Shown: positions 38,407-49,275, counted from the first letter of the stretch. The stretch: DNA of 64,000 nucleotides from Synechococcus sp. PROS-7-1 (GCF_014279795.1 NZ_CP047945.1:1880572-1944571); one strand, 5' to 3'. Numbers and translations: made by a program. Notes: generated by a model from the sequence alone, not told the origin.

Positions 38407-38733
38407 TCAGCTGGGGGGCTGCTCCAGCTGACTTTTCATCCGCTCCAGCGTGCCGTGCATCTGCTCGAACATCTGTTCCGGCGTGATGCCGAATTGCCCC
38501 AGCTGGGTGCGCAGCTGCTCCACCGTGAGCTTGGCCTGGAAGTCTTCCGAGAGCTCGAAACGCTTCATGAACACGCGGTAGCGCTCCATCAGCTCCTCCA
38601 TCGTGTCGATGAATTTCTTCTTGCCCTCCCGGTCGAACTTGCCGTAATCCGAGCCCAGCTGCATCAGTTGCTGGTAATCGCCGAACAGCCGCTTGGCCTC
38701 CTCCTGCACGATTTCGGAGTCGAAGAACGCCAT
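38407..38733 (-). CDS. DUF1825 family protein
   Basis: 108 aa: [80 protein letters not shown]. This is the cyanobacteria-specific DUF1825 pattern, all-helical and soluble. 41 bases upstream of tyrS on the same strand. Function unknown. Confidence 0.9.
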   Translation of the reverse strand: MAFFDSEIVQEEAKRLFGDYQQLMQLGSDYGKFDREGKKKFIDTMEELMERYRVFMKRFELSEDFQAKLTVEQLRTQLGQFGITPEQMFEQMHGTLERMKSQLEQPPS

Positions 38734-38858
38734 GGCTCCATCCGTTTACTTGAGAAAGTCTGAACAATGGCCGCCGTCGCTGACAGTGCGGATCCACGCC
38801 CCTGGATTCGAGCCACCATGACAACGCCAGCGGCCTCGGTTCCCGACCGTTTCTCCCG

Positions 38859-39584
38859 ATGGATCTCAGCTCACGGATCCCCTCTCTGCAACAGCAATCC
38901 CGCCAGGGTCACAGCCTGCTGCGGCGCAGCCAAACCGCCATCGCCACCGCCGACCCTGTGCTGCTCGCCAGCTGGACGATCTGGTTCGAAGGTCAGGGGC
39001 CTTTGGTGGCCGCCTGCACCAGCGAAGACGACTGCCTCAGCAACATTCAGAGCCACGCAGCCACCCTGCTGCTGTGCACCGATCTGCTGGAGAGCGGCAG
39101 CGGCATCAGCCTGGTGCGGCGCGCCCTTGCTGTTCAGCCCGAGCTCAAGGCCCTGATCCTGCTGCACAGGCCGATCGCCCGCACGATCCTGGACGCGATC
39201 GAGGCCGGATGCCATGGCATCTGCGCCGTTCAGAGCGCCGGCACCGGAGCGGTGGCCGCCGCCCTCACCGCGGTCGACAGCGATGGGCAATACCTCGATC
39301 CGTTGATCAGCGGTGTGCTCCACCACAGCCGGCTTCCCAGCAGCGGCCAGTCCCTGCCCCTGCAGGAACTCACGATGCGTGAGGAAGACGTGCTGCGCGG
39401 GTTGTGCCGCGGCATGAGCAATGAGGAGATCGCCAACGACCTGCTGGTGTCCATGGAGACCGTAAAAAGTCACGTGAGCAGCCTGCTGCGCAAGCTGCCG
39501 GCCAAAGACCGCACCGCGGCGGTGGTGACCGCCTTTCGTGAGGGGCTCGTGCAGGTTCCCGCCAGACCGCCCCGCTGGACCTAG
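38859..39584 (+). CDS. LuxR-family response-regulator-like protein
   Basis: 241 aa. The C-terminal 65 residues are a GerE/Lux[64 protein letters not shown]. The N-terminal domain has receiver-like form ([63 protein letters not shown]), but the acidic pocket of a normal receiver is not evident, so it may be a pseudo-receiver. DNA-binding regulator, target unknown. The start at 38859 is the best ATG in frame. Confidence 0.85.
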   Translation: MDLSSRIPSLQQQSRQGHSLLRRSQTAIATADPVLLASWTIWFEGQGPLVAACTSEDDCLSNIQSHAATLLLCTDLLESGSGISLVRRALAVQPELKALILLHRPIARTILDAIEAGCHGICAVQSAGTGAVAAALTAVDSDGQYLDPLISGVLHHSRLPSSGQSLPLQELTMREEDVLRGLCRGMSNEEIANDLLVSMETVKSHVSSLLRKLPAKDRTAAVVTAFREGLVQVPARPPRWT

Positions 39585-39618
39585 GGTCCTGGCCAGGCTG
39601 CTAAGGAGACACGCGGCA

Positions 39619-40191
39619 ATGGCCCGCCGGCACTGGCTCGATCCCCTGGCACGCAAGGTGCTGCAGGCCATCGGCGACCTGCCTGCCGATCCGGTGCGCC
39701 CACCCGCTGCCCCCACCCCTGGGGACGAAGAATCCAGCTGGTGCATTGATGTGAACCGAGCCACGGCCGCCGACTGGCGCCGACTGCCCGGCTGCAGTGA
39801 GGCCATGGTGGATCTGCTTCTGCGCCTGCAGCAGGGCGGGGTGCAGTTCAGCCAGCTGGAGGATCTGGCCCGTCTGCTCGAGTTGCCACCCGCGCTCTGC
39901 GATCGATGGCGCCCCTATTTGGTGTTCCGCTGGCATGGCGACGCACCCCCGCTGCCGAATCAAACAACTCTCGATCTCAATGCCGGCAGTCCCTCCCTGC
40001 TGGCCGCCAGCCTGGGATGGCCGGAGGAACGGCTGCAGCGCCTGATCAGCGAGCGGCGGCGCCAACCGTTCCAGCACCTGGCGGACCTGCAGGAGCGACT
40101 CTGTCTTCCGCCTGATGCCGTGGAAGCCCTCATCGGCCGGGTGACCTTTGGAGCCAAGCCCTCCGGCCCCAGCCTGCCGCCGCGGCGCTGA
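39619..40191 (+). CDS. ComEA-like helix-hairpin-helix protein
   Basis: 190 aa from the ATG at 39619, AAGGAG 12 bases upstream. Two HhH-type repeats: INRATAADWRRLPGCSEAMV-like (DVNRATAADWRRLPGCSEAM) and LNAGSPSLLAASLGWPEERL. ComEA family proteins bind DNA in uptake or are related helix-hairpin-helix proteins. No signal peptide, so cytoplasmic and not classical ComEA. Next gene starts 4 bases after the stop. Confidence 0.8.
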   Translation: MARRHWLDPLARKVLQAIGDLPADPVRPPAAPTPGDEESSWCIDVNRATAADWRRLPGCSEAMVDLLLRLQQGGVQFSQLEDLARLLELPPALCDRWRPYLVFRWHGDAPPLPNQTTLDLNAGSPSLLAASLGWPEERLQRLISERRRQPFQHLADLQERLCLPPDAVEALIGRVTFGAKPSGPSLPPRR

Positions 40192-40195
40192 GTGC

Positions 40196-40783
40196 ATGGC
40201 TGAGGCACCCCGCCAGGGCGATCTCTTTGCTGGTGCCTCCCAGGCCAGCGCGGCGGGTGGCGGCGCAGAGCTGGTGATCACGGCCACCCAGCTGCGCCGC
40301 TGGCAACAGCGGGTGCATGCCTTCCAGGCACCGCTGTTTACGCCCACACCCCCGGAGGCGCTGCAAGGTGCCCTGTTCGAGGCGGTCCAGGATCCGCTCG
40401 CGAGCTTTGACCCCCTGCAGCTCAAACCGTTACCGCTCAGTTTCTGGCGCTGGCCGGAAGGCCCCCATCAAGGCGCAGCGCTTTACCTGGTAATGGACCG
40501 GCCTGCCGATCTCGAACACCCCCTGCTGCTCTACATCGGTGAAACGATCGCTGCCGATCGTCGCTGGAAGGGGGAGCACGACTGCAAGGCCTACCTGGCC
40601 GCTTACCAGGAAGCCTGCATGGCCTGTGGTCTGCGCTGCAGCACCAGCATCCGCTTCTGGGGCGATGTGCCCACGGCCACCCGAGCCCGCCGGCAGCTGG
40701 AGCAGACCCTGATCCGGCGCTGGCAACCGCCCTTCAACAAGGAAACGCGCGAGCGCTGGGCCACACCCTTCCATGCGGGCTGA
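40196..40783 (+). CDS. GIY-YIG-type nuclease-like protein
   Basis: 195 aa from ATG: MAEAPRQGDLFAGASQASAA. GIY-YIG block: HPLLLYIGETIAADRRWKGE (YIG with the following R), then RARRQLEQTLIRRWQPPFNK with the conserved Glu and Asn. Soluble. Possibly cotranscribed with the HhH gene; the pairing of HhH and GIY-YIG proteins hints at a DNA-processing unit, but no substrate is known. Confidence 0.75.
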   Translation: MAEAPRQGDLFAGASQASAAGGGAELVITATQLRRWQQRVHAFQAPLFTPTPPEALQGALFEAVQDPLASFDPLQLKPLPLSFWRWPEGPHQGAALYLVMDRPADLEHPLLLYIGETIAADRRWKGEHDCKAYLAAYQEACMACGLRCSTSIRFWGDVPTATRARRQLEQTLIRRWQPPFNKETRERWATPFHAG

Positions 40784-40820
40784 GGGTGGCTTCTAGCATC
40801 GCTGCAGGCATCGGCTCCCC

Positions 40821-42311
40821 ATGAAGATCTCCCTCTCTCCGGCCACCCTTGAGGCCTGGAGCGGTTCCGTTCTGGCCCTTGGCATCCCTGAGAACGACCC
40901 CCAGGGCCTGGTGGCGGCCATGGAGCAGCGCTTCAGCCTGCAACTCAGCGGCTGGCTGAAGCAGAAACCCTTCAGCGGCAAGCCCGGCGACTGCGTCAGC
41001 CTGCCCCTATTGCGCAGCGACTGCACAGCCCTTGTGCTGGTTGGCCTGGGAGAGGCCTCCAGCGTTGATCGCGACCGCCTGCGCCTTGCTGCAGCCGCCG
41101 CGGCCAGGGCTGCGCAGGGGCAAGGGGGCACCCTGGGCCTGCTGCTCCCCTGGAGCAGCGACAGCCCCGAAGAGGATGCCGCCGCCGCTGCCGAAGCGGT
41201 GCGTCTGGCGCTTTACAGCGACGAGCGCTTCCGCAGCAAGCCCGAACCCAGCCCCAAACCCGACCAGCTTGAGCTGCTGGGACCTCTGCCCGGAGGCTTT
41301 TCTCAAGGCCTGGAAGCCGTGCATCCGGTGTGCGCCGGCGTGGAACTGGCCCGCGAGCTGGTTGCCGCCCCTCCCAACAGCGTCACCCCAACGGAACTGG
41401 CACGCACCGCCAGCCACCTGGCCCATGAACACGGCTTGGAGCTCACCATCCTCGAGCGCTCCGACTGCGAGGAGCGCGGCATGGGCTCCTTCCTCTCGGT
41501 GTGCCAAGGGTCGGACATGGACCCCAAATTCATCCACCTCACCTACCGCCCCAACGGCGAAGCAAGCAAGCGGCTGGTGCTGGTGGGTAAAGGGCTCACC
41601 TTCGATTCAGGCGGATACAACCTCAAGGTGGGCGCCGCCCAGATCGACATGATGAAATTCGACATGGGGGGCAGCGCCGCTGTGTTCGGCGCCATGCGGG
41701 CGATCGCCGAACTGCGTCCTGCCGGCGTGGAGGTGCACATGCTGGTGGCCTCCTGCGAAAACATGATCAATGGCTCCGCCGTGCACCCCGGCGACATCGT
41801 TACCGCTTCCAACGGCACCACAATCGAGATCAACAACACCGATGCCGAAGGGCGGCTGACCCTCGCCGACGCCCTCGTGTATGCCTGCAAGCTCAAACCC
41901 GACGCCATCGTTGATCTGGCCACGCTCACGGGTGCCTGTGTAATTGCACTTGGCGATGAAATCGCCGGCCTCTGGAGCGGCGATGACAACCTCTCCTCCC
42001 AGTTGGAGCTGGCCGCCCAATCCGCCGGCGAGGGACTGTGGCGCATGCCCCTGCACAGCTCTTACCGCAAAGGGCTCAAATCCCTGCTGGCGGACATGAA
42101 AAACACCGGCCCCCGGCCGGGTGGTTCGATCACAGCCGCCCTGTTCCTCAAGGAGTTTGTGGATGCCGGCATTCCCTGGGCCCACATCGATATCGCTGGC
42201 ACGGTCTGGAGCGACAAGGGCCGGGGGCTGGATCCATCGGGAGCCACCGGCTACGGAGTTCGCACTCTGGTGAACTGGGTCCGCAGCCAGGCAGGCACCA
42301 CCACCACCTAA
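40821..42311 (+). CDS. pepA: leucyl aminopeptidase (M17)
   Basis: 496 aa. Signature NTDAEGRLTLADALVY (NTDAEGRL). Metal/active residues in GKGLTFDSGGYNLK, DMGGSAAVFGAMRA. Cleaves N-terminal residues from peptides; a hexameric cytosolic enzyme. The start ATG at 40821 follows the GIY-YIG gene by 37 bases. Confidence 0.97.
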   Translation: MKISLSPATLEAWSGSVLALGIPENDPQGLVAAMEQRFSLQLSGWLKQKPFSGKPGDCVSLPLLRSDCTALVLVGLGEASSVDRDRLRLAAAAAARAAQGQGGTLGLLLPWSSDSPEEDAAAAAEAVRLALYSDERFRSKPEPSPKPDQLELLGPLPGGFSQGLEAVHPVCAGVELARELVAAPPNSVTPTELARTASHLAHEHGLELTILERSDCEERGMGSFLSVCQGSDMDPKFIHLTYRPNGEASKRLVLVGKGLTFDSGGYNLKVGAAQIDMMKFDMGGSAAVFGAMRAIAELRPAGVEVHMLVASCENMINGSAVHPGDIVTASNGTTIEINNTDAEGRLTLADALVYACKLKPDAIVDLATLTGACVIALGDEIAGLWSGDDNLSSQLELAAQSAGEGLWRMPLHSSYRKGLKSLLADMKNTGPRPGGSITAALFLKEFVDAGIPWAHIDIAGTVWSDKGRGLDPSGATGYGVRTLVNWVRSQAGTTTT

Positions 42312-42335
42312 GTTCGGGAGCCGTCACCGCACGCC

Positions 42336-42584
42336 ATGGCTTCCAAACCGCTGCGTTGGTACATCCGAGCCCAGCTGGGGGTGCTGCTGCTTCCCGCCGG
42401 ACTTTGCCTCTTCGGGGAAGCGGTGAGTCGGCGCATCGTGCAGATGCTCGGTCAGGATCGGGGGCCCTGGTTCTGGTACGGCACCCTCAGCCTGATTGCC
42501 ATCAATGCTGGCGTGGGGTTGATGATCGAATCCGGCCTACTGCGTGGCTACCCGGGCCGGCGATCCGATCAGACGTCTCCCTAA
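42336..42584 (+). CDS. small membrane protein, unknown
   Basis: 82 aa: MASKPLRWYIRAQLGVLLLP, AGLCLFGEAVSRRIVQMLGQ, GPWFWYGTLSLIAINAGVGL, MIESGLLRGY. Two hydrophobic segments. Directly after pepA (24 bases). Conserved-looking, unnamed. Confidence 0.7.
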   Translation: MASKPLRWYIRAQLGVLLLPAGLCLFGEAVSRRIVQMLGQDRGPWFWYGTLSLIAINAGVGLMIESGLLRGYPGRRSDQTSP

Positions 42585-42763
42585 GAGGCCACGGCTGCAG
42601 TCTTAACGACGGAGAGCGGGTGCTCAAGGGCATGAATCTGCCAGCGAGCCCGCTCAGAGCAACTGGCCATCACCCGATCGAGATCATCGGAGGCCTGCTT
42701 CGGTGATGGGTACGGGCCCACGTGACGGGTGACAAGACCGTCCTTGATGGTCAGCAGATACAT
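42581..42763 (-). CDS. 60-aa protein, unknown
   Basis: MYLLTIKDGLVTRHVGPYPS, PKQASDDLDRVMASCSERAR, WQIHALEHPLSVVKTAAVAS. Compact alpha/beta form, no signal. I recall such small proteins in marine Synechococcus but no family name. Stop overlaps the 42336 gene end by 4 bases. Confidence 0.65.
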   Translation of the reverse strand: MYLLTIKDGLVTRHVGPYPSPKQASDDLDRVMASCSERARWQIHALEHPLSVVKTAAVAS

Positions 42764-42919
42764 ACAGACCTCCTACGCGTCCCGAGGCCATGGTACGCAG
42801 ATCAATCGAGGAAGGGGAGGGGGTAAAACCCGCACCTTCACTGAGAAGTCAGTGAGTCAGAGCGAATCAACGACTACAGAATTTCCACAGAATTCGCTAA
42901 GCCAAGTGGACCGCCGTTG

Positions 42920-43558
42920 TCAACGCTTCGCCGGTGTACTCCAGGCAGCGCCGCTGCGGGCCTTGCTGCCCCACACCTGATCCAGCCGGCGATCACGACC
43001 GCAGCTGAACCGGTAGAAGCGGTAGCGGAGGGAGTTGTTCTTGGCGTAATTCTGGTGATACCCCTCGGCCGGCCAGAACTTCTTAAGAGGCTTGATCTCC
43101 ACCTTGAGCTTCGCTTCTGGCACCCCCAGCTCTCTGGCGGCCGCAGCGCGGCTGGCGCGGGCAGCCTGGGCCTGCCCCTCACTGTTGGTGAAAATCACCG
43201 GCCGATAGGAATCGCCCCGGTCACAGAACTGGCCGCCGCCATCCAAGGGGTCCACATTGCGCCAGTACGACTGCAGCAGGCGGGGGTAGCTGATCTTGGC
43301 CGGATCAAACCGCACCTCCACCACCTCCTGGTGCCCCGTGGTCTCGCTGGTCACCTGCCGGTAGGTGGGCTTGGCCACGCTTCCGCCGCTGTAGCCACTC
43401 TCAACCGAAAGCACCCCGGGAAGTTTCTCCAGGTCACTCTCCAGACACCAGAAACATCCCCCGGCAAGCACGGCGTTTTCCACGGCCGCGAACACGGAAC
43501 CAGGAGCCCCGAGAAGCAGAGCTCCCACCATGAACAGAGGCAGAACGAGGCGTATCAC
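42920..43558 (-). CDS. msrA: periplasmic peptide-methionine (S)-S-oxide reductase
   Basis: 212 aa from GTG (GTGA overlap with the lpxB stop). Signal peptide [20 protein letters not shown], cut near FAA. The MsrA catalytic GCFWC in [20 protein letters not shown], then [25 protein letters not shown] (GHxE) and the C-terminal FKxYHQNY-like [14 protein letters not shown]. Reduces methionine sulfoxide in exported proteins. Last gene of the outer-membrane operon. Confidence 0.95.
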   Translation of the reverse strand: MIRLVLPLFMVGALLLGAPGSVFAAVENAVLAGGCFWCLESDLEKLPGVLSVESGYSGGSVAKPTYRQVTSETTGHQEVVEVRFDPAKISYPRLLQSYWRNVDPLDGGGQFCDRGDSYRPVIFTNSEGQAQAARASRAAAARELGVPEAKLKVEIKPLKKFWPAEGYHQNYAKNNSLRYRFYRFSCGRDRRLDQVWGSKARSGAAWSTPAKR

Positions 43559-44748
43559 AAGGCGGTTGGGGTGGGGGGAAGCTGGTCGAGAATGGCGCAG
43601 GCGGCGCGATCGGTCACGCCGGGTTCGCCAAGCCTTTCTGTGAGCCGTTTGTAGCCACTCAGCATGGCCTCCCGCGCCTGAGGATCATCCAGAAGCGGCG
43701 CCGCAAACTCCACGAGATGGTCGGCATCGAACGCATCCTGGAGCAGCTCTGGCACCAAGCGCTCATCCAGCAACAGATTCACCGGAGAGATGTGCTTTAC
43801 CTGAAAGCGCAGCAGATGACGGGCCACCCAGGCCGTGACCCGGCTCACCCGGTACCCCACCACCTGGGGCACTCCATGGAGCGCTAACTCCACATTCACC
43901 GTGCCTGATTTGCCCAGGGCCAAATCCGCCGCCGCGAACAACCACGGCTTCAGGGTGTCGGCCTCTGCGGCCGACACCACGGAGGCCCGCACACCAGCAG
44001 CGGCTAGGGCCTGCTTGAGGGGCTGTTCAAAGGAGGCCAATCCGGCCGGAACCATCACATCCAGGGAGGGATCCCGGGCCTGAAGACGGGCTGCAGCCTG
44101 CACCAACACCGGCATCAGGTACTTCAACTCCTGGGGCCTGGATGCAGGAAACAACAAGAGCAGCCGGCCTTCCGGCGGCAACGACAGCCGCGCGCGGGCG
44201 GCTGCCCGGTCCGGACGGTTGGCCACACTGTCAAGCAGGGGATGGCCAACCCAGGTCACGTCTGCCCCACGACTGGCATAAAACGAAGCCTCCTCCGGGA
44301 AAATGGCCAGAATCCGGTCGGTGAACTTCAGCAGCTGGGTGGTGCCGCCGTCACCGATTCGCCAGGCCCACTCCTGCGGTGCGATGTAGTACGTGATCGG
44401 AACAGTCGGCAACCGCCGCCGCAAGCTGTTGCCCAGGCGCACATTCGCCCCCATGTAGTCGATCAACACCACCCCATCCGGTGGACGCCGCTGCAGCACT
44501 TGATCCACGCGGGCCTGCAGCTTGAGGGTGGGCATCACCAGAGGCAGGGCCTCCCACAGGCCAATCGCCCCCATCGGCGCCGTATCCGCAAGCAGTTCCG
44601 CTCCAGCCGCCTGCATCCGGCTCCCGCCGAGAGCCAGCACTTCCAGATCCAACCCCCTGAGGGCAGCCTGCCGGTGCAGGGCCTCGATCAACAGACTTCC
44701 CTGCAGATCACCGGACACCTCACCGGTGCTGATCAGCAATCGCACCAT
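43555..44748 (-). CDS. lpxB: lipid-A-disaccharide synthase
   Basis: 397 aa: [20 protein letters not shown] (GEVSGD motif), [32 protein letters not shown] (APxxWAW), [12 protein letters not shown] and [20 protein letters not shown]. Joins UDP-diacylglucosamine and lipid X. Start overlaps the lpxA stop. Confidence 0.97.
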   Translation of the reverse strand: MVRLLISTGEVSGDLQGSLLIEALHRQAALRGLDLEVLALGGSRMQAAGAELLADTAPMGAIGLWEALPLVMPTLKLQARVDQVLQRRPPDGVVLIDYMGANVRLGNSLRRRLPTVPITYYIAPQEWAWRIGDGGTTQLLKFTDRILAIFPEEASFYASRGADVTWVGHPLLDSVANRPDRAAARARLSLPPEGRLLLLFPASRPQELKYLMPVLVQAAARLQARDPSLDVMVPAGLASFEQPLKQALAAAGVRASVVSAAEADTLKPWLFAAADLALGKSGTVNVELALHGVPQVVGYRVSRVTAWVARHLLRFQVKHISPVNLLLDERLVPELLQDAFDADHLVEFAAPLLDDPQAREAMLSGYKRLTERLGEPGVTDRAACAILDQLPPTPTAL

Positions 44749-45599
44749 CAGCGAGAGCCGAGGGCCGGCATGGGGCCACGGCGCCCGGGCGCAATGGAGC
44801 GCTCCAGGAAGGAACAGAGATGATCCGCCAGCGGCAGCAGGGACTGCTCCCGGGCCAGCTTGAGGCCATCGGCGATCACATGATCCGAGCGGTACAGCAA
44901 CGACCAGATCTCCTGCAGTTGCTTGAGGTCCTGGCCATCGTCCTTGCGATCAAGCCCCCGCCGGCGCAATCCCACCCGGTTCAGACCGCGAACCCGACCA
45001 GGGTGTCCCTCCACCAGGCAGTAAGGCGGCACATCCCGATCCACCCGGGTCATGCCGCCCACCATCGCCATGCCACCGATCTGCACGAACTGATGAATGC
45101 CCAGGCAACCACCGATCACCGCCCGGTCTTCGATCAACACGTGACCCGCCACCTGGATGCTGTTCGACATCACGATGCCATTGCCCAACTCACAGTTATG
45201 GCCGAGGTGGCAGTAAGCCATCAACAGGTTGTGATCTCCGATTCGGGTCTGCTCCCCCTCATCGGTGGCTCTGTTAATCGTGACGCACTCGCGGATGGTG
45301 TTGTGATCTCCGATCACCACCTCCGTGGGCGCACCTTTGTATTTCAGATCCTGGGGTTCCTGTCCCAGACAGGCACCGGGATAAACCTTGTTGTGTTCAC
45401 CGATGATCAGTCGCCCATCAAGAACGGCATTGGGGCCAATCCAGGTATGAGCACCAATCTGCACGTCGGGCCCCACAACGGCGCCAGGACCAATCACCAC
45501 GCCAGCCGCAAGCTCAGCGCGCGGATCAACCACAGCGAGGGGGTGCACCTGGGCGGGCCGGTTCTCGGCAGTCACAACAGTGGAACGCTGTTCGCTCAT
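44748..45599 (-). CDS. lpxA: UDP-N-acetylglucosamine acyltransferase
   Basis: 283 aa. Left-handed beta-helix hexapeptides: [40 protein letters not shown], then [20 protein letters not shown] (the LpxA PQDLKY motif), [40 protein letters not shown], and C-terminal helices. First step of lipid A. Either ATG of the MM pair (45602 or 45599) can start it. Confidence 0.96.
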   Translation of the reverse strand: MSEQRSTVVTAENRPAQVHPLAVVDPRAELAAGVVIGPGAVVGPDVQIGAHTWIGPNAVLDGRLIIGEHNKVYPGACLGQEPQDLKYKGAPTEVVIGDHNTIRECVTINRATDEGEQTRIGDHNLLMAYCHLGHNCELGNGIVMSNSIQVAGHVLIEDRAVIGGCLGIHQFVQIGGMAMVGGMTRVDRDVPPYCLVEGHPGRVRGLNRVGLRRRGLDRKDDGQDLKQLQEIWSLLYRSDHVIADGLKLAREQSLLPLADHLCSFLERSIAPGRRGPMPALGSR

Positions 45600-45604
45600 C
45601 ATCG

Positions 45605-46075
45605 TCAATCCACGAGCGAGAACATCAACTCGCCGGAACACACCAGCTGGCCATCCACTGTGGCTTCCGCCTTCACCTTGCCAAAACGCTTGCGCTTAAG
45701 GCTGAGCAGCTCACAACTGATGCGCAGCTGATCACCAGGGACCACTGGCCGGCGAAAACGCACGCCGTCAATGCCGGCGAACACGAACAGTCCCTTCGGC
45801 AGATCAGGCATCTGGGTGACGATCAACCCGCCCACCTGGGCCATCGCCTCCACGATCAGCACGCCGGGCATCAGCGGTCGGGCTGGGAAATGCCCTTGAA
45901 ACTGGGGCTCGTTCAGGGTCACATTCTTGATGGCCACAGCCTTTTCACCAGGAACGTGCTCCAACACCCGATCCACAAGGGCAAAGGGGTAGCGGTGCGG
46001 CAACAAACCCATGATCTGCTCCGCATTGAGCACGGGCTGGGACGACGCGATGTCGTTGGCGGAGGAAGAGGTCAA
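45605..46075 (-). CDS. fabZ: 3-hydroxyacyl-ACP dehydratase
   Basis: 156 aa from a TTG 5 bases after the lpxC stop: the core begins at [20 protein letters not shown]. Motifs [33 protein letters not shown] (active-site His and Glu) and [20 protein letters not shown]. Makes trans-2-enoyl-ACP for the acyl chains. Confidence 0.96.
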   Translation of the reverse strand: MTSSSANDIASSQPVLNAEQIMGLLPHRYPFALVDRVLEHVPGEKAVAIKNVTLNEPQFQGHFPARPLMPGVLIVEAMAQVGGLIVTQMPDLPKGLFVFAGIDGVRFRRPVVPGDQLRISCELLSLKRKRFGKVKAEATVDGQLVCSGELMFSLVD

Positions 46076-46080
46076 AACAG

Positions 46081-46935
46081 TCAGGGCTGAACAGGGGAAC
46101 GATCGGCCAGGGCCGCCGCCAGGTCGGTATGCAGACCATGGGAGCCTCGGTAGACCAGCACCTGCGCGCGCGGGAATCCCACGAGCGCCAGATCACCGAT
46201 CAGGTCCAGCAGCTTATGGCGCACCGGTTCATCCGGGTAGCGCAGTGGTGGGTTCAGCCAGTGCTCTCCATCACAAACAAGGGCATTATCAAGTGCTCCA
46301 CCCTGGATCAATCCAGCGGCACGCAGCTGTTCCACCTGCTCCCGAAAGCCGAAGGTGCGAGCCGGGGCGATCTCGTCGACGAAACGCTGCGGCGTGAGCT
46401 CCAACGCGAACTGTTGCCGGCCGATCGCGGGCTGGGGGAAATCAATCACGCCCACAACACTGAACTGCTCGGCCGGAGTCGCGGTGATCACACTGCTGCC
46501 GCGATGCAAGGCGAGCGGTTGCTCGAGCATGGGGCGCTGCGGCCTCCAACCGGAAACCTCCTGCAGATTCGCTTCAGCGATCGCCTCCACCCATCCAAGG
46601 GCTGAGCCATCAAGAAGAGGAATCTCCTCTCCTTCAACCTCGAGCAGGGCATGGGTGAGCCCGCACCCCGCCAGAGCGGCCAACAGATGTTCAACCGTGG
46701 CCAAACGGCGGTCCCCAAGTTCAAGGGTGGTGCAGAGCTGGCTGTCACGCACCTGAGACGGCTCGAGCCGCACGGGGGATGCGGCATCTGACGACCACTG
46801 CACCCACACGCCCGGATCGGCCGACGGCTTCAGCGTCACCGACACGGGCTGGCCACTGTGCAAACCAATGCCACTTCGGCGCACAGGCCCCGCCAGGGTC
46901 CAGGCACCGTCGTAATCAACGGGCCAGCGAACCAT
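46081..46935 (-). CDS. lpxC: UDP-3-O-acyl-N-acetylglucosamine deacetylase
   Basis: 284 aa from the ATG at 46935 that overlaps the bamA stop. Motifs: [40 protein letters not shown] (zinc HLLAAL), [67 protein letters not shown] (HKxxDxxGD). Committed step of lipid A; Zn-dependent. Confidence 0.97.
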   Translation of the reverse strand: MVRWPVDYDGAWTLAGPVRRSGIGLHSGQPVSVTLKPSADPGVWVQWSSDAASPVRLEPSQVRDSQLCTTLELGDRRLATVEHLLAALAGCGLTHALLEVEGEEIPLLDGSALGWVEAIAEANLQEVSGWRPQRPMLEQPLALHRGSSVITATPAEQFSVVGVIDFPQPAIGRQQFALELTPQRFVDEIAPARTFGFREQVEQLRAAGLIQGGALDNALVCDGEHWLNPPLRYPDEPVRHKLLDLIGDLALVGFPRAQVLVYRGSHGLHTDLAAALADRSPVQP

Positions 46936-49229
46936 CAGAACTTCCAGCCCACACCAAGATTGAAGCGCCACTCCCCGGTGAAGTCCTGGCTGGCCACTTC
47001 CAGTCGCAGCGGACCCACAGGCGTGGTCACGATCACACCGATACCAGGGGAAACACCGGATCCAGGCTTCTTGAGCAGTTGACCGGGCTTGCCTGGAACA
47101 CTGGCCTGGGATCCGAAATCCGTACCGGCATCGAAGAACACCTCGCCGGAGAAGATGCTGATGATCGGGAAGCGGTATTCGATCGTGGCTTCACCGAAAC
47201 TGCGACCCACCGCCAGGTCGCAGTCGAACCAACCACGCACCGAGTTGGAACCACCCAAACAGAAGGCTTCGTAGGGGGGCAATTGCCCCACGATCGTGCC
47301 GGCCTTCACCTGGAAGGCGAGAGCCTGGGGACAGTTCTCTTTTTCACCGGGTTTGGGTCGGCATCCCTTGAATAACTTGAGCCACTTCACAGGAATGAAG
47401 TGGGTGTAAGTGGTGCGGAAGCGGTTGAAGGTTGGTGAATTCGCTCCGATGGACACGTACTGCTCCGTGCCGAAACTGAAGAAGTTGCCTGAGGTGGGAT
47501 TGCGCCCATCGTTGAGGGTGTTGTAGGTGGCCGCAAAACGCACACTGGCCAGATTGTTTTCGTCCGCGCAATCAAAGGCGACGCAGATCACCTCATCGTT
47601 GGGGATACGGCCATCTCGAATGTTGCCGCTGGGCACGCCGTAGGGGCGGGTGTCGCCGTTGAAATTGATCGGCCGCACATTCTGGAGATTCACACCGGCC
47701 AGCACCTGCCAGGGCACCTTCTTGAACGGATCCCCCCCATTCAGAGGTCTGGCGAAAATGATGTTGCCTCCCACCCGCTGCAGGGCGACGGAATCCCCTT
47801 CGAAATCAAACCAGCTCTCTTCGGGGAACTGCTTGCTGGCCTGGGCCACATTGTTGAAGCGCCGGTCTGCAGGGTTGTTGTTATTCCTGATGTCGTAGGC
47901 GTACTTGGAGTTGTTGTCCTGGTAGTCAGTCACGGTGACGATGTCACCCTCGTTCTGGCTCTGGAACACCTGGGGGACTTCCCGACTCAGGAAGATGGAG
48001 GTCCGGAAGGATGTGCGGTGCTTGTCTCCCTTGATCCACGGATCGGTGAAGGTGAAGTTGGCGAGCCCGCCGAACTGGCCATAGGTGATGTTGAGCGCCA
48101 GATTCCAGGCACGGCCGAACAGGTTGCTGTCCGAGAGCTGCACTTGGCCGAACACACCCTGGCTTTGGCTGTAACCCAAACCACCGGAGAGAGAACCAGT
48201 GGATTGCTCCACAATGCCGAGCACGATCGTGATGTTGCCCGGCTCCCCAGCCACAGGCTTGAGGGTCACTTTGACGTCGCTAAATAGCGACGTGCTGTAA
48301 AGGCGCTTGATGTCCTCTTCAAGCTGTTTGCGGTTGAAGGGCTCGCCAGGCTCAATCGAAATTTCCCGGGTCACCACCCATGGCTTGGTCTTCCCTTTAA
48401 TCGGCTCACCTTTGTCGTTGGTGGTTTCTCCTTCTTTGGTGATGAACTGAACTTCAACGCCATCAACTGTGCCGATCAACACCTTGAGCTGCACCACACC
48501 ATCGGGACTCACCCGTGTCGGACCACTCACCCGGGCCAGGGAGTAGCCCTCATCGGCGTACCACTTCTGCAGCTCCTTCATGCGTAGCTGCAGCTCGTTG
48601 AGGTTGAGCGTGCGGCCGTAATCGGAACTAAACGTGTCCTCGATCACCTCCGGCTTGATCTTGTTGTCCTCCGGCTCGAGTTCCACTCGAGTGAGCACTG
48701 GATTGGGCACCACCTGAACCACCAGCTGCACACCCAGCGGGCCATTGATCGGCTCGATGCGCACATCGGAGAACCAGCCGGTGGCATAGATGGCATCAAG
48801 ATCGAGCTTGAGCTCCTCCCGGGTCACCCTGCTGCCCGGACGCACGTTCATCGCGTCGTAGGCCGCCAACTCAAGACGTTCCTGCTCCGGATGGTCGGCG
48901 ATGCCTTCAATGATCACCTCAGTAATCAACACCCTGGGACTGGAGGGAGCCTGGGGAACGGTTTCTGCCGCAGGTGGCTGCTCTGAGGGAGGGGTTTGAT
49001 CCGGCGCGGCTGGAGTGACGTCGATCTGTTCGGTCGTGCTCTGCTCGACCTCAGCCTCTCCAGCGGCATCGTCCACCTGAACCGCTTCGGTTTCCGATGC
49101 ATCGACCTGAACTGCTTCAGCCTCAGCTTGCGCCCTGGCAGGGAGGGCCATCAGTGGAAGCGACAGCGCCACCCCAAGAACGCTCCTCCGAACGGACGTC
49201 CTGGTTCGGCTGGAGGAGAAGGTCACCAT
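46935..49229 (-). CDS. bamA: BamA/Omp85 outer-membrane assembly protein
   Basis: 764 aa from the ATG at 49229 (MVTFSSSRTRTSVRRSVLGV), signal peptide to about residue 33 (ALPARAQA). A long acidic/proline segment (30-100) is followed by three POTRA-like units (about 105-345: VLITEVIIEGIADHPEQERL, VVPNPVLTRVELEPEDNKIK, VSPDGVVQLKVLIGTVDGVE and KPWVVTREISIEPGEPFNRK), then the barrel with GGSNSVRGWFDCDLAVGRSF (the VRGW/VRGY strand motif) and final GEWRFNLGVGWKF ending in Phe. Inserts outer-membrane proteins. Confidence 0.95.
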   Translation of the reverse strand: MVTFSSSRTRTSVRRSVLGVALSLPLMALPARAQAEAEAVQVDASETEAVQVDDAAGEAEVEQSTTEQIDVTPAAPDQTPPSEQPPAAETVPQAPSSPRVLITEVIIEGIADHPEQERLELAAYDAMNVRPGSRVTREELKLDLDAIYATGWFSDVRIEPINGPLGVQLVVQVVPNPVLTRVELEPEDNKIKPEVIEDTFSSDYGRTLNLNELQLRMKELQKWYADEGYSLARVSGPTRVSPDGVVQLKVLIGTVDGVEVQFITKEGETTNDKGEPIKGKTKPWVVTREISIEPGEPFNRKQLEEDIKRLYSTSLFSDVKVTLKPVAGEPGNITIVLGIVEQSTGSLSGGLGYSQSQGVFGQVQLSDSNLFGRAWNLALNITYGQFGGLANFTFTDPWIKGDKHRTSFRTSIFLSREVPQVFQSQNEGDIVTVTDYQDNNSKYAYDIRNNNNPADRRFNNVAQASKQFPEESWFDFEGDSVALQRVGGNIIFARPLNGGDPFKKVPWQVLAGVNLQNVRPINFNGDTRPYGVPSGNIRDGRIPNDEVICVAFDCADENNLASVRFAATYNTLNDGRNPTSGNFFSFGTEQYVSIGANSPTFNRFRTTYTHFIPVKWLKLFKGCRPKPGEKENCPQALAFQVKAGTIVGQLPPYEAFCLGGSNSVRGWFDCDLAVGRSFGEATIEYRFPIISIFSGEVFFDAGTDFGSQASVPGKPGQLLKKPGSGVSPGIGVIVTTPVGPLRLEVASQDFTGEWRFNLGVGWKF

Positions 49230-49275
49230 GGGGGGGACGGAAGTCGGCCGTGAAGGCCACAAACGTCTGGAGAAC

